Assembly (NCBI GenBank): GCA_965657135.1
Contig: CBFHNF010000008.1
Span: 1 to 64,000, forward strand
DNA from: HIMB11 sp965657135
Lineage (GTDB): Bacteria > Pseudomonadota > Alphaproteobacteria > Rhodobacterales > Rhodobacteraceae
Length of the DNA stretch: 64,000 nt
Reading direction: 5' to 3'
In this document: positions 1 through 7,504 of the stretch, piece by piece
How the letters are laid out: every line of letters starts with the position of its first letter
How positions within the stretch are numbered: the stretch's first letter is position 1
Program-made: the position numbers and the translations under genes
The notes under the pieces: model-generated
What the model saw: the letters and a program-made list of their open reading frames with translations, nothing else
Databases searched by the model: none
What the model was told of the DNA's origin: nothing

Positions 1-60
1 TATTCACCAAGCCGGACCTACTATGGTCACGGCGTCGACAAGAAAGCCAAGCGGAAGTAA
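1..60 (+). CDS. rpsS: 30S ribosomal protein S19, C-terminal end (partial)
   Basis: The window opens inside this gene. Frame 1 reads 19 residues ending YYGHGVDKKAKRK and then TAA, the typical basic tail of S19, which sits in the head of the 30S subunit next to S13. It is followed after 5 bases by rplV, the usual order in the S10 operon. The final codons (GCGGAAGTAA) also carry the likely ribosome binding site of rplV. Identification relies on this short tail plus gene order. Confidence 0.9.
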   Translation, partial: YSPSRTYYGHGVDKKAKRK

Positions 61-65
61 TAGCC

Positions 66-446
66 ATGTCAAAAGCGAAAAATCCCCGCCGCGTGGCCGA
101 TAACGAAGCAATGGCAAAATTGCGCATGCTTCGCACAAGCCCGCAAAAGCTTAACCTTGTTGCTGCGATGATCCGCGGTAAAAAGGTTGATAAAGCCCTG
201 AGCGATCTAACATTTAGCAAAAAGCGTATCGCAATCGACGTTAAAAAATGTCTGCAATCCGCAGTTGCGAACGCTGAAAACAACCACAACTTGGATGTTG
301 ATGAATTGGTTGTCGCAGAAGCGTATGTTGGTAAAAACATGACATTGAAACGTGGTCGTCCACGCGCACGTGGTCGTTTCGGTCGTATCCTAAAACCATT
401 CTCAGAACTAACGATCAAGGTTCGTCAAGTAGAGGAGCAAGCCTAA
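66..446 (+). CDS. rplV: 50S ribosomal protein L22
   Basis: The 126-residue protein has the L22 fold signature: helices around 'TSPQKLNLVAAMIRGK' (residues 24-39) and a basic beta-hairpin at about 90-108 (TLKRGRPRARGRFGR). In known L22 proteins this hairpin lines the peptide exit tunnel and is where macrolide-resistance changes arise. The length is normal for the family apart from a slightly longer N-terminus. The TAA stop shares one base with the ATG of rpsC, so the two are probably translationally coupled. Confidence 0.97.
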   Translation: MSKAKNPRRVADNEAMAKLRMLRTSPQKLNLVAAMIRGKKVDKALSDLTFSKKRIAIDVKKCLQSAVANAENNHNLDVDELVVAEAYVGKNMTLKRGRPRARGRFGRILKPFSELTIKVRQVEEQA

Positions 447-1153
447 TGGGTCAGAAGGTAAATCCAATCGGCATGCGCCTACAGGTTAACCGCACCTGGG
501 ACAGCCGCTGGTATGCAGACACCAAAGATTATGGTGATTTGCTACTAGAAGATCTTCGCATGCGCGAGTTCATCAAAAAAGATTGCGCACAGGCAGGTGT
601 TGCACGCGTCATTATTGAGCGTCCGCACAAAAAATGCCGTGTCACAATCCACACTGCACGCCCTGGCGTCATCATTGGTAAGAAAGGCGCAGACATTGAA
701 GTTTTGCGCAAAAAACTTGCTGCGATGACAACATCAGAATTGCACCTAAACATTGTTGAGGTTCGCAAGCCTGAATTGGACGCACAGTTGGTTGGTGAAA
801 GCATTGCACAACAACTAGAACGCCGTGTTTCTTTCCGTCGCGCTATGAAGCGTGCGGTTCAAAACGCGATGCGCATGGGCGCCCTGGGCATTCGTGTGAA
901 CGTTGCTGGTCGTTTGGGTGGTGCAGAAATCGCGCGGACTGAATGGTATCGTGAAGGCCGCGTGCCTTTGCATACGCTACGTGCAGACATCGATTATTCA
1001 AACGTCGAGGCAATGACACCATATGGTATCATCGGGATCAAAGTATGGATCTTCAAAGGTGAAATCATGGAGCATGACCCTCAGGCGCGTGATCGTAAAG
1101 CACAAGAGCTCCAAGATGGGCCAGCACCACGTGGTGCGGCGCCACGTCGCTAA
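446..1153 (+). CDS. rpsC: 30S ribosomal protein S3
   Basis: 235 residues starting MGQKVNPIGMRL. The type-2 KH RNA-binding domain lies at about residues 38-107 with its GxxG loop in 'VIIGKKGADIE'. The C-terminal half ends in the conserved GIIGIKVWIFKGE block, followed by a short disordered tail. S3 lines the mRNA entry channel of the 30S subunit. A GAGGAG ribosome binding site lies about 8 bases before the ATG, inside the end of rplV. Confidence 0.98.
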   Translation: MGQKVNPIGMRLQVNRTWDSRWYADTKDYGDLLLEDLRMREFIKKDCAQAGVARVIIERPHKKCRVTIHTARPGVIIGKKGADIEVLRKKLAAMTTSELHLNIVEVRKPELDAQLVGESIAQQLERRVSFRRAMKRAVQNAMRMGALGIRVNVAGRLGGAEIARTEWYREGRVPLHTLRADIDYSNVEAMTPYGIIGIKVWIFKGEIMEHDPQARDRKAQELQDGPAPRGAAPRR

Positions 1154-1168
1154 GGAGGAGAACAAGAG

Positions 1169-1582
1169 ATGCTTCAACCAAAGCGTACCAAATTCCGCAA
1201 AATGCACAAAGGCCGTATTCACGGTCTTGCAAAAGGTGGTTCTGATCTAAACTTCGGCACCTACGGTCTTAAGGCAACAACACCAGAGCGTGTAACTGCC
1301 CGTCAGATCGAAGCAGCCCGTCGTGCCATGACGCGTCACATGAAACGTCAAGGTCGTGTCTGGATCCGTATCTTCCCAGATACTCCTGTTACTTCGAAAC
1401 CTGTCGAAGTTCGGATGGGTAAAGGTAAAGGTTCAGTTGATTATTGGGCATGTAAGGTCAAACCAGGCCGCATCATGTTCGAAATCGACGGCGTAAACGA
1501 CGAAATCGCACGCGAGGCGCTGCGCCTAGCGGCGATGAAACTACCAGTAAAAACACGCGTAGTCGTACGCGAAGACTGGTAA
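1169..1582 (+). CDS. rplP: 50S ribosomal protein L16
   Basis: 137 residues with the invariant start MLQPKRTKFRKMHKGR and the block GKGKGSVDYWACKVKPGRI near residues 83-101. L16 organises the aminoacyl-tRNA site of the 50S subunit. A strong AAGGAGG site precedes the ATG. In the usual S10 operon rpmC follows directly, but here a terminator hairpin and about 1.9 kb of unrelated DNA intervene, so rpmC and the genes after it need their own promoter or readthrough. Confidence 0.98.
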   Translation: MLQPKRTKFRKMHKGRIHGLAKGGSDLNFGTYGLKATTPERVTARQIEAARRAMTRHMKRQGRVWIRIFPDTPVTSKPVEVRMGKGKGSVDYWACKVKPGRIMFEIDGVNDEIAREALRLAAMKLPVKTRVVVREDW

Positions 1583-1603
1583 GATCAACCGTCAGTATTG
1601 ATT

Positions 1604-1636
1604 AAAACGCCCTGCTGGTATCAGCGGGGCGTTTTT
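1604..1636 (+). terminator. Rho-independent terminator after rplP
   Basis: A 12-base stem AACGCCCTGCTG / CAGCGGGGCGTT (one G-T wobble) with a four-base loop is followed by a run of five T. It sits 22 bases after the rplP stop, a canonical intrinsic terminator that splits the S10 operon from the rpmC-spc block. Confidence 0.85.
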
Positions 1637-1652
1637 CTTTGGATTCGGTTGT

Positions 1653-1669
1653 GTGATCATATTGATCAC
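1653..1669. promoter_or_regulatory. Perfect 7-base inverted repeat, possible operator
   Basis: GTGATCA-TAT-TGATCAC is a perfect dyad with a 3-base centre. It lies just after the rplP terminator and has no T-run, so it looks more like a protein-binding dyad than a terminator. Its dyad form and 17-base length are compatible with a helix-turn-helix dimer site. The binding protein is unknown. Confidence 0.3.
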
Positions 1670-1734
1670 TTATCACCAGAACTGGAATGCGCACTCTATG
1701 CATCCGATCTTAAACTGGATAGCACGCTGTTCCC

Positions 1735-1838
1735 TGCCAATCGATAGATTGGCAAGCGCCGACCTCCCCCATGGGAGGCGCTATCGCGCCACCCGAGGTC
1801 GGCTTGGGATGATGAAATTCTGTTGGTGCTGACCCAAG
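1735..1838 (+). ncRNA. Candidate structured RNA of unknown class
   Basis: Several perfect stems follow each other. TGCCAATC/GATTGGCA with loop GATA spans 1735-1754. A 9-pair outer stem GCCGACCTC/GAGGTCGGC spans 1758-1803 and encloses two competing inner hairpins, CCTCCC/GGGAGG (1763-1778) and GGCGC/GCGCC (1777-1790). CTTGGG/CCCAAG pairs 1803-1808 with 1833-1838. There is no coding frame through it and no adjoining T-run. It does not show the hallmark sequences of tmRNA, RNase P RNA or SRP RNA. The orientation is assumed from the flanking rplP. Confidence 0.35.
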
Positions 1839-2148
1839 TGCAAGGTTGGATCGGTTAGTCGCCTTGAATAAGCGTTAAAAATCGACGCCGCCAACCGCCA
1901 CCTTCGTCTTTTCAGGTGCTTATCAAGAGCGTCTGCGTGTCAACATATGCCTTATCCATCGCAATATCTTTTTCAGATACGGTTGGCGTTGCAGACCGAG
2001 TTTATAATATTCCTCTTCCGAGAATTTGCGCGTTGTCGTAGGATAAATAAATATTGGATACATTGTGCGTCGCTTTTGTTTAGACGCAGAGGATAGCGAG
2101 CATGAATAGCGCTGTCCTCGCCACATATTTGAAAGGCGTTTTTCAAAA

Positions 2149-2613
2149 ATGAAACAGATGTCTTGGGATGATCTTCGTCTATTGTTGCTGATCGCTGAAT
2201 ACGAAAGCTTAAACAAAGCGTCGATTGCATCGGAAATCAGTGCCGCGACTTTAGGTCGTAGATTGCTGGGGCTTGAACAAGTTTTGGGACAAGAGTTGTT
2301 TCATCGTTCGAACACAGGATACGAGATGACGCCCTTTGGACACAAGATTGTACATCACGCAAAACAGATGCAATTCGCAGCGGATCAGATCATAAAAATG
2401 TGTGGTGAAAGTAAAGTGCGCCCCAATATTCGTATCTCGGCCGGATCGGGGACATCACGCTTTTACCCCGAACTAGTTCAGATTTCCGAGCCTCTATCTC
2501 ATCTAGAAGAAGATGTATATTTAGTGATGCTCAACGACGACCGCCATCGCCCCACGATGCGCAAAGCAATAAACCGAATAGTTGAATTATTCGCCAGTAG
2601 CGCGCTTGGCTAA
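2149..2613 (+). pseudogene. LysR-family regulator with large internal deletion
   Basis: The product is 154 residues against about 300 for the family. Residues 4-64 form a normal LysR winged-helix DNA-binding domain (WDDLRLLLLIAEYESLNKAS through LGQELFHRSNTGYEMT). Residues 91-104 still read like the start of the effector domain. From about residue 105 (near base 2460) the sequence jumps to what looks like the extreme C-terminus of such a protein (SEPLSHLEEDVYLVMLNDDRHRPTMR, then an amphipathic helix). Most of the effector domain is therefore missing, in frame. It may be a dead gene or a short DNA-binding protein unable to sense its inducer. The downstream 2OG oxygenase gene is convergent. Confidence 0.65.
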
Positions 2614-2623
2614 GAAGCTTGCG

Positions 2624-3244
2624 TCATCCCCAACTGTAATTAAAGCTGACGGATATACGGTCTTCTTCGGACATATTCATCGGGACTTCATGGCGCAGCC
2701 AGCTTTCCCATAGCAACACATCCCCGACCGCGGGGGCGACATAGATGAAGTTACGCATTTCCTCGCGGGCGTCTTTGATGCGGGCGGGGGCGGCCATCAT
2801 CATGGCGTGACGTGGATCTTCGAATTTAATCGCGCTTGCGCCCTCAGGCATGGCAACATAGGTGGTTCCTGAAATCACCGAATGGGGATGGATATGTGCG
2901 GAATGTGCACCGCCTTCTGGTAGGATATTAATCCACAGATCTTCTAATTTTAGATCGCGCCCATCCAAGTCAAATTCCAAATCTGCTGCGAATGCGGCGA
3001 CGTGTTTATCTAAAACCTCGGTAAGGGCTTTAAATATGGGGAAACGCCATCCCAAGTCGGTCAAAGAAGCGTAGCTTGTATAGCCTGGAAAACCGTTTTC
3101 CTCACACCACTCTTGACCAGCTTCGTCGTCTTGCGCGATTGACCAGCAAGATGCCACCAGCTCTTGTGCATCGATTGCGTTTTCCAACGACGATAGATTT
3201 GAATGATAAAGGCGGGTCGCAAAAAGGGATTTGATGTGTGTCAT
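2624..3244 (-). CDS. 2OG-Fe(II) oxygenase-like protein (TIGR02466-type)
   Basis: 206 residues resembling the TIGR02466 group of putative 2-oxoglutarate/Fe(II) oxygenases with a double-stranded beta-helix fold. Visible features are a histidine-rich strand 'HSAHIHPHSVISGTTYV' (114-130) supplying metal ligands, 'FEDPR' (141-145), a distal histidine in WESWLRHEV (H185), and an arginine that could bind 2-oxoglutarate in DRISVSFNYSW (R196). The substrate is unknown. The gene lies antisense inside the ribosomal operon between rplP and rpmC and ends 10 bases from the LysR fragment. Its position makes a ribosomal-protein substrate an idea worth testing, but nothing in the sequence proves it. Confidence 0.75.
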   Translation of the reverse strand: MTHIKSLFATRLYHSNLSSLENAIDAQELVASCWSIAQDDEAGQEWCEENGFPGYTSYASLTDLGWRFPIFKALTEVLDKHVAAFAADLEFDLDGRDLKLEDLWINILPEGGAHSAHIHPHSVISGTTYVAMPEGASAIKFEDPRHAMMMAAPARIKDAREEMRNFIYVAPAVGDVLLWESWLRHEVPMNMSEEDRISVSFNYSWG

Positions 3245-3478
3245 GTGGGTCTGATATCGAATGGATTGAGGTTTTTCCAGCGCGAAGTGATTTTGTGATA
3301 GTCAGTTTTTTATCATAAACGCGCTTGCACCATAGCCTTTCATGGGTTAATGACCCCCATCACTAGGGCCGGTTCGAGAGAATCGGCCGTCGTGTTTTGT
3401 GTAATAATATCACTCCACTGGATAAATGGTCACCCAACATAAGGGGCCTACCGGTGTTTGAATAAAAGGAAAATGGCT
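3245..3478 (+). promoter_or_regulatory. Likely promoter and leader of the rpmC-spc block
   Basis: This region lies between the divergently read oxygenase gene and rpmC, so a plus-strand promoter for the downstream ribosomal genes is expected here. A weak candidate is TTGCAC at about 3329 with TTAATG 16 bases later. A hairpin GGCCGGTTC-GAGA-GAATCGGCC lies near 3367-3390 and could be a leader structure. The boxes are poor matches and the assignment is tentative. Confidence 0.35.
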
Positions 3479-3679
3479 ATGAAAGCCCAAGATTTGCGTG
3501 ATAAAACGCCTGATCAGCTTCGTGAAGAGCTGGCATCCTTGAAAAAAGAAGCGTTCAACCTGCGTTTTCAACAGGCGACAGGTCAATTGGAAAGTACGGC
3601 ACGTATGCGCACAGTTAAGCGCGATGTTGCCCGTGTGAATACAATTTTGAACGAAAAAGCTGCTGCGGCAGCGGAATAA
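3479..3679 (+). CDS. rpmC: 50S ribosomal protein L29
   Basis: 66 residues from MKAQDLRDKTPDQL, forming the two-helix bundle typical of L29 with the block KKEAFNLRFQQATGQL, where the family contacts 23S rRNA near the exit tunnel. Two ATGs are possible, at 3473 and 3479. The second is preferred because the AAAGGAAA site then lies at normal spacing and it matches the usual family start. This is the first gene after the interruption of the S10 operon. Confidence 0.93.
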   Translation: MKAQDLRDKTPDQLREELASLKKEAFNLRFQQATGQLESTARMRTVKRDVARVNTILNEKAAAAAE

Positions 3680-3691
3680 GGAGCCTGAGAT

Positions 3692-3922
3692 ATGCCTAAA
3701 CGAATTCTTCAAGGTGTTGTCACATCTGATGCAAATGCTCAGACCGTAACCGTATCAGTAGAGCGTCGCTTCAAGCACCCTGTTCTACAAAAAACAATTC
3801 GTAAGTCCAAAAAATACCGGGCTCATGATGAAAAGAACGCTTTCAAGGTTGGTGACACAGTTCGTATTATCGAATGCGCGCCAAAGTCGAAAACGAAACG
3901 TTGGGAGGTCCTAGAGGCGTAA
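3692..3922 (+). CDS. rpsQ: 30S ribosomal protein S17
   Basis: 76 residues, an OB-fold 16S rRNA-binding protein. The family signature appears in MPKRILQGVVTSDANAQTV and in the 'GDTVRIIECAPKSKTKRW' block (residues 53-70). An AAGGAG site lies 8 bases before the ATG. The 83-base gap before rplN holds a small GGGG/CCCC hairpin near 3954-3969 but no gene. Confidence 0.96.
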   Translation: MPKRILQGVVTSDANAQTVTVSVERRFKHPVLQKTIRKSKKYRAHDEKNAFKVGDTVRIIECAPKSKTKRWEVLEA

Positions 3923-4005
3923 GCCGCTAGGCCTTTTGGCATTAACGAAACCCTGGGGATTTCCCCCTGAGAGATCAGGACACCCCATAGGTCGGGAGAC
4001 ACAAC

Positions 4006-4374
4006 ATGATCCAGATGCAGACAAATCTGGATGTTGCTGACAACTCTGGCGCACGCCGAGTTCAGTGCATCAAAGTGTTGGGTGGTTCCAAGCGTAAGTA
4101 CGCATCCGTTGGCGACATCATCGTCGTTTCGGTTAAGGAAGCCATTCCACGCGGTCGTGTGAAAAAAGGCGACGTCCGTAAGGCCGTTGTTGTTCGCACA
4201 GCCAAAGAAGTCCGTCGTGAAGACGGCACAGCGATCCGCTTTGACACAAACGCTGCTGTTATTTTGAATAACGCAGGCGAGCCAGTGGGTACACGTATTT
4301 TTGGCCCAGTGGTTCGTGAACTACGCGGCAAAAATTTCATGAAAATCATTTCATTGGCACCGGAGGTTCTGTAA
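4006..4374 (+). CDS. rplN: 50S ribosomal protein L14
   Basis: 122 residues beginning MIQMQTNLDVADNSGARRV, the near-invariant L14 start; the length is exactly that of the family. L14 sits at the subunit interface and contributes to intersubunit bridges. GGGAG precedes the ATG. The stop TAA overlaps the rplX ATG by one base, implying coupled translation. Confidence 0.98.
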   Translation: MIQMQTNLDVADNSGARRVQCIKVLGGSKRKYASVGDIIVVSVKEAIPRGRVKKGDVRKAVVVRTAKEVRREDGTAIRFDTNAAVILNNAGEPVGTRIFGPVVRELRGKNFMKIISLAPEVL

Positions 4375-4685
4375 TGGCTGCAAAACTTCGTAAAGGTGAT
4401 GAAGTGGTCGTTTTGGCGGGCAAGGATAAAGGCAAGAAGGGAACAATTTCTTCTGTCGATCCAAAGTCGCACAAAGCGGTTGTTGACGGTCTAAACATGG
4501 CGGTTCGTCATACACGTCAATCTCAAACATCGCAGGGTGGTCGTGTACCAAAAGCTATGCCGATGGATTTGTCAAACTTGGCGCTCGTTGATGCGAACGG
4601 TAAAGCGACCCGTGTCGGCTTTAAGGTTGAAGACGGCAAGAAGGTCCGCGTTGCAAAAACAACAGGAGACGTGATCGATGCTTGA
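4374..4685 (+). CDS. rplX: 50S ribosomal protein L24
   Basis: 103 residues with an N-terminal KOW motif (KGDEVVVLAGKDKGKKGTI, about 6-24). L24 is one of the two proteins that start 50S assembly. It overlaps rplN by one base at the start and rplE by 8 bases at the end, so it is part of a tightly coupled trio. Confidence 0.97.
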   Translation: MAAKLRKGDEVVVLAGKDKGKKGTISSVDPKSHKAVVDGLNMAVRHTRQSQTSQGGRVPKAMPMDLSNLALVDANGKATRVGFKVEDGKKVRVAKTTGDVIDA

Positions 4686-5241
4686 TAATGCAAACTACAC
4701 TCCTCGTCTAAAACAAGCGTATGCCGACACGATCCGTGCGGCATTGAAGGAAGAGTTTTCTTACAAAAACGATATGATGATCCCTCGTTTGGATAAAATC
4801 GTTTTGAACATCGGTTGTGGTCGTGAGGCCGTAAAAGATAGTAAGAAAGCGAAATCAGCGCAAGCAGATCTAACGCAAATCGCAGGTCAATTGGCGGTAA
4901 TTACCAAGGCAAAAAAATCAATCGCGGGCTTTCGTGTTCGTGAAGAAATGCCATTGGGTACCAAAGTGACCCTGCGCGGTGATCGGATGTATGACTTTCT
5001 AGATCGTTTGATCACGATTGCTATGCCCCGTATTCGTGACTTCCGTGGTGTTTCTGGTAAATCCTTTGACGGCCGTGGAAACTATGCAATGGGTATCAAA
5101 GAGCACATCGTTTTCCCAGAAATCGACTTTGACAAAATCGACGAAGCCTGGGGTTTAGATATCGTAATCGCCACAACCGCGAAAACCGACGCGGAAGCAA
5201 AAGCGCTGTTGAAGTTATTCAACATGCCTTTCAACAGCTGA
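4678..5241 (+). CDS. rplE: 50S ribosomal protein L5
   Basis: 187 residues, normal length. The conserved IPRLDKIVLNIGCG and FRGVSGKSFDGRGNYAMGIK blocks identify L5, which binds 5S rRNA in the central protuberance. The start lies inside rplX, with an AGGAG site about 8 bases before the ATG. Confidence 0.98.
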   Translation: MLDNANYTPRLKQAYADTIRAALKEEFSYKNDMMIPRLDKIVLNIGCGREAVKDSKKAKSAQADLTQIAGQLAVITKAKKSIAGFRVREEMPLGTKVTLRGDRMYDFLDRLITIAMPRIRDFRGVSGKSFDGRGNYAMGIKEHIVFPEIDFDKIDEAWGLDIVIATTAKTDAEAKALLKLFNMPFNS

Positions 5242-5261
5242 TCCGCGGGAAGGAAACAGAC

Positions 5262-5567
5262 ATGGCTAAAAAAGCAATGATCGAACGCGAAAAGAAGCGC
5301 GCACGTTTGGTGGAAAAATACGCCGCAAAACGCGCAGAGCTGAAAGAGATCGCCAAAGATGAGAGCCGTCCAATGGAAGAGCGTTTTAAAGCGCGTTTGA
5401 AATTGGCGAAACTGCCGCGCAATTCTGCGGCGAACCGTATGCACAACCGTTGTCAGCTGACAGGTCGTCCGCACGCTTACTATCGTAAGCTTAAGATTTC
5501 TCGTATCGCACTTCGCGAACTTGGATCTGCGGGCCAGTTGCCTGGCGTTGTCAAGTCAAGCTGGTAA
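5262..5567 (+). CDS. rpsN: 30S ribosomal protein S14 (zinc-free type)
   Basis: 101 residues. The C-terminal block NRCQLTGRPHAYYRKLKISR is the S14 signature. Only one cysteine is present in place of the paired CxxC motifs, so this is the long, zinc-independent C- form. It helps build the head of the 30S subunit. AAGGAA lies before the ATG. Confidence 0.97.
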   Translation: MAKKAMIEREKKRARLVEKYAAKRAELKEIAKDESRPMEERFKARLKLAKLPRNSAANRMHNRCQLTGRPHAYYRKLKISRIALRELGSAGQLPGVVKSSW

Positions 5568-5579
5568 GGGAGAGCAATT

Positions 5580-5972
5580 ATGAACGATCCTATCGGCGAT
5601 ATGTTGACACGTATCCGCAACGCTCAAATGCGTGGCAAATCAACTGTGGCAACACCTGCCTCAAAGTTACGCGCGTGGGTTTTGGATGTTCTTCAAAATG
5701 AAGGATATATCCGCGGCTATGAAGAGCAGACTGGTGGCAATGGCCACCCAGAAATCGTAATCAGCCTGAAGTACTTTGATGGTGAGCCTGTGATCCGCGA
5801 ACTAAAGCGCGTTTCAAAACCTGGCCGTCGTGTATACCTAGGTGTGAAAGAAATTCCATCCGTCCGTCAGGGCCTTGGCGTTTCAATCGTATCTACACCA
5901 AAAGGCGTCATGTCGGATGCAAACGCTCGTGCCAACAATGTTGGTGGCGAAGTGCTTTGCACCGTATTCTAA
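5580..5972 (+). CDS. rpsH: 30S ribosomal protein S8
   Basis: 130 residues starting MNDPIGDMLTRIRNAQ, the standard S8 start. It binds the central domain of 16S rRNA. In E. coli S8 is the translational repressor of the spc operon. I did not find a clear mimic of the S8 binding site upstream of rplE, so I do not claim the same feedback here. AAGGGAG precedes the ATG. Confidence 0.97.
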   Translation: MNDPIGDMLTRIRNAQMRGKSTVATPASKLRAWVLDVLQNEGYIRGYEEQTGGNGHPEIVISLKYFDGEPVIRELKRVSKPGRRVYLGVKEIPSVRQGLGVSIVSTPKGVMSDANARANNVGGEVLCTVF

Positions 5973-5984
5973 GGAGGACTGGAG

Positions 5985-6518
5985 ATGTCTCGTATTGGTA
6001 AGAAACCGGTCGAGCTGCCCTCAGGTGTAAGCGCATCTGTGTCCGGTCAGACCATTGAAATTAAAGGCCCGAAGGGGACACGTAGCTTTACAGCGACTGA
6101 TGATGTGACAATCACTTTAGAAGACAACGTTGTGAAAATTACGCCCCGTGGTAAGTCAAAGCGCGCACGTCAACAGTGGGGCATGAGCCGCACTATGGTT
6201 GCAAATTGCGTCAAAGGCGTCACCGATGGCTTTAAAAGAGATCTTGAAATCAACGGTGTTGGTTATCGTGCTCAGCTCCAAGGCAATGTTTTGAAGTTGA
6301 ACTTGGGTCTATCGCATGATGTGAACTTTGATGTCCCATCTGATGTGACTGTTCAGTCTCCTAAACAGACTGAAATCACAGTCGAGGGTATCGACGCACA
6401 ACGTGTAGGCCAGATTGCGGCGAATATTCGTGAATGGCGTAAGCCCGAGCCCTATAAAGGCAAAGGTATTATGTACAAAGGCGAATATATATTCCGCAAA
6501 GAAGGTAAGAAGAAGTAA
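5985..6518 (+). CDS. rplF: 50S ribosomal protein L6
   Basis: 177 residues made of two related alpha/beta domains. The start is MSRIGKKPVELPSGV and the C-terminus carries the conserved EPYKGKGIMYKGEYI segment. L6 lies near the sarcin-ricin loop at the factor-binding site. AAGGAGG sits 8 bases upstream of the ATG and 12 bases separate it from rpsH. Confidence 0.98.
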   Translation: MSRIGKKPVELPSGVSASVSGQTIEIKGPKGTRSFTATDDVTITLEDNVVKITPRGKSKRARQQWGMSRTMVANCVKGVTDGFKRDLEINGVGYRAQLQGNVLKLNLGLSHDVNFDVPSDVTVQSPKQTEITVEGIDAQRVGQIAANIREWRKPEPYKGKGIMYKGEYIFRKEGKKK

Positions 6519-6529
6519 GGACGTAAAAG

Positions 6530-6889
6530 ATGGCAAACAGCAAAAGACAACTGTTCTTGAAGCGTCGCTTGCGCGTTCGGAACAAACTCCGCAGTGTAAA
6601 TGCAGGCCGTGTGCGCCTGTCTGTGCACCGCAGTAACAAAAACATCAGCGCCCAGTTGATCGACGATGTTCAAGGCGTAACACTGGCCTCAGCTTCCTCA
6701 TTGGAATCAAGCTTGGGCGTTGTTGGCAAGAACAACATCGACGCATCAACAAAGGTTGGAGCAGCACTTGCAGAGCGCGCCAAAGCGGCGGGTATCGAAG
6801 AGTGTTATTTTGATCGCGGCGGGTTCCTCTTTCACGGTGGTGTAAAGGCTTTGGCCGATGCAGCGCGTGAAGGTGGACTGAAGTTCTAA
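6530..6889 (+). CDS. rplR: 50S ribosomal protein L18
   Basis: 119 residues with a basic N-terminal arm (KRQLFLKRRLRVRNKL) and the C-terminal block DRGGFLFHGGVKALADAAREGGLKF, both diagnostic for L18. It binds 5S rRNA together with L5. AAGGA precedes the ATG. Confidence 0.97.
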   Translation: MANSKRQLFLKRRLRVRNKLRSVNAGRVRLSVHRSNKNISAQLIDDVQGVTLASASSLESSLGVVGKNNIDASTKVGAALAERAKAAGIEECYFDRGGFLFHGGVKALADAAREGGLKF

Positions 6890-6901
6890 GGAGACGAAGA
6901 A

Positions 6902-7492
6902 ATGGCTAAAGAACCAAATCAAAGAGGGCGCCGTGATCGCGAAGAGGCGGCACCTGAGTTCGCCGATCGTCTCGTTGCGATCAACCGTGTTTCAAAGACG
7001 GTAAAAGGTGGTAAACGTTTCGGCTTTGCAGCCTTGGTTGTTGTAGGTGACCAAAAAGGTCGCGTCGGTTTCGGCAAAGGTAAAGCGAAAGAAGTACCTG
7101 AGGCGATCCGCAAAGCAACTGAGCAAGCGAAGCGTCAGATGATCCGCGTACCACTGCGCGAGGGTCGTACGTTGCACCACGATATCGAGGGCCGCCATGG
7201 CGCCGGAAAGGTGGTAATGCGCACTGCACCAACGGGTACTGGTATCATTGCCGGTGGTCCAATGCGTGCTGTTTTCGAAATGCTTGGTATTCAAGACGTT
7301 GTTGCGAAATCTATTGGGTCACAAAACCCATATAACATGATCCGCGCCACGCTGAATGGTTTGCAAAAGGAAATGAGCCCACGCATGGTTGCACAGCGTC
7401 GCGGTAAAAAGGTTGCTGACATCCTCCGCAAAGATGAAGCAACCGTTGCCGAGGCCCCTGTCGCAGACGCAGCAGAACCTGCAGAAGCATAA
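6902..7492 (+). CDS. rpsE: 30S ribosomal protein S5
   Basis: 196 residues. The S5 double-stranded RNA-binding domain is marked by 'RFGFAALVVVGDQKGRVGFG' (about 40-59) and the C-terminal domain by GTGIIAGGPMRAVFEMLGI. An extra Ala/Pro/Glu-rich tail after residue 180 (AEAPVADAAEPAEA) is probably flexible. S5 is important for decoding accuracy. AAGGAG site present. Confidence 0.98.
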   Translation: MAKEPNQRGRRDREEAAPEFADRLVAINRVSKTVKGGKRFGFAALVVVGDQKGRVGFGKGKAKEVPEAIRKATEQAKRQMIRVPLREGRTLHHDIEGRHGAGKVVMRTAPTGTGIIAGGPMRAVFEMLGIQDVVAKSIGSQNPYNMIRATLNGLQKEMSPRMVAQRRGKKVADILRKDEATVAEAPVADAAEPAEA

Positions 7493-7504
7493 GGAATACG
7501 CAAA

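Larger units (their letters stand above)
1637..2148. other. Intergenic region with palindromes and an RNA-like fold
   Basis: This 512-base stretch between the rplP terminator and the LysR fragment holds no convincing gene. It contains a perfect inverted repeat GTGATCA-TAT-TGATCAC at 1653-1669 and a nested multi-hairpin element at 1735-1838, both listed separately. From 1839 to 2148 I see no further structure. Short open frames on the minus strand here show no recognisable protein features. Confidence 0.6.

Noticed and set aside
1735..1838. Structured element as tmRNA, SRP RNA, 6S RNA or RNase P RNA
   Set aside because: None of the hallmark sequences I would expect (SRP tetraloop region, RNase P conserved core, tmRNA tag frame) is present; left as unknown class.
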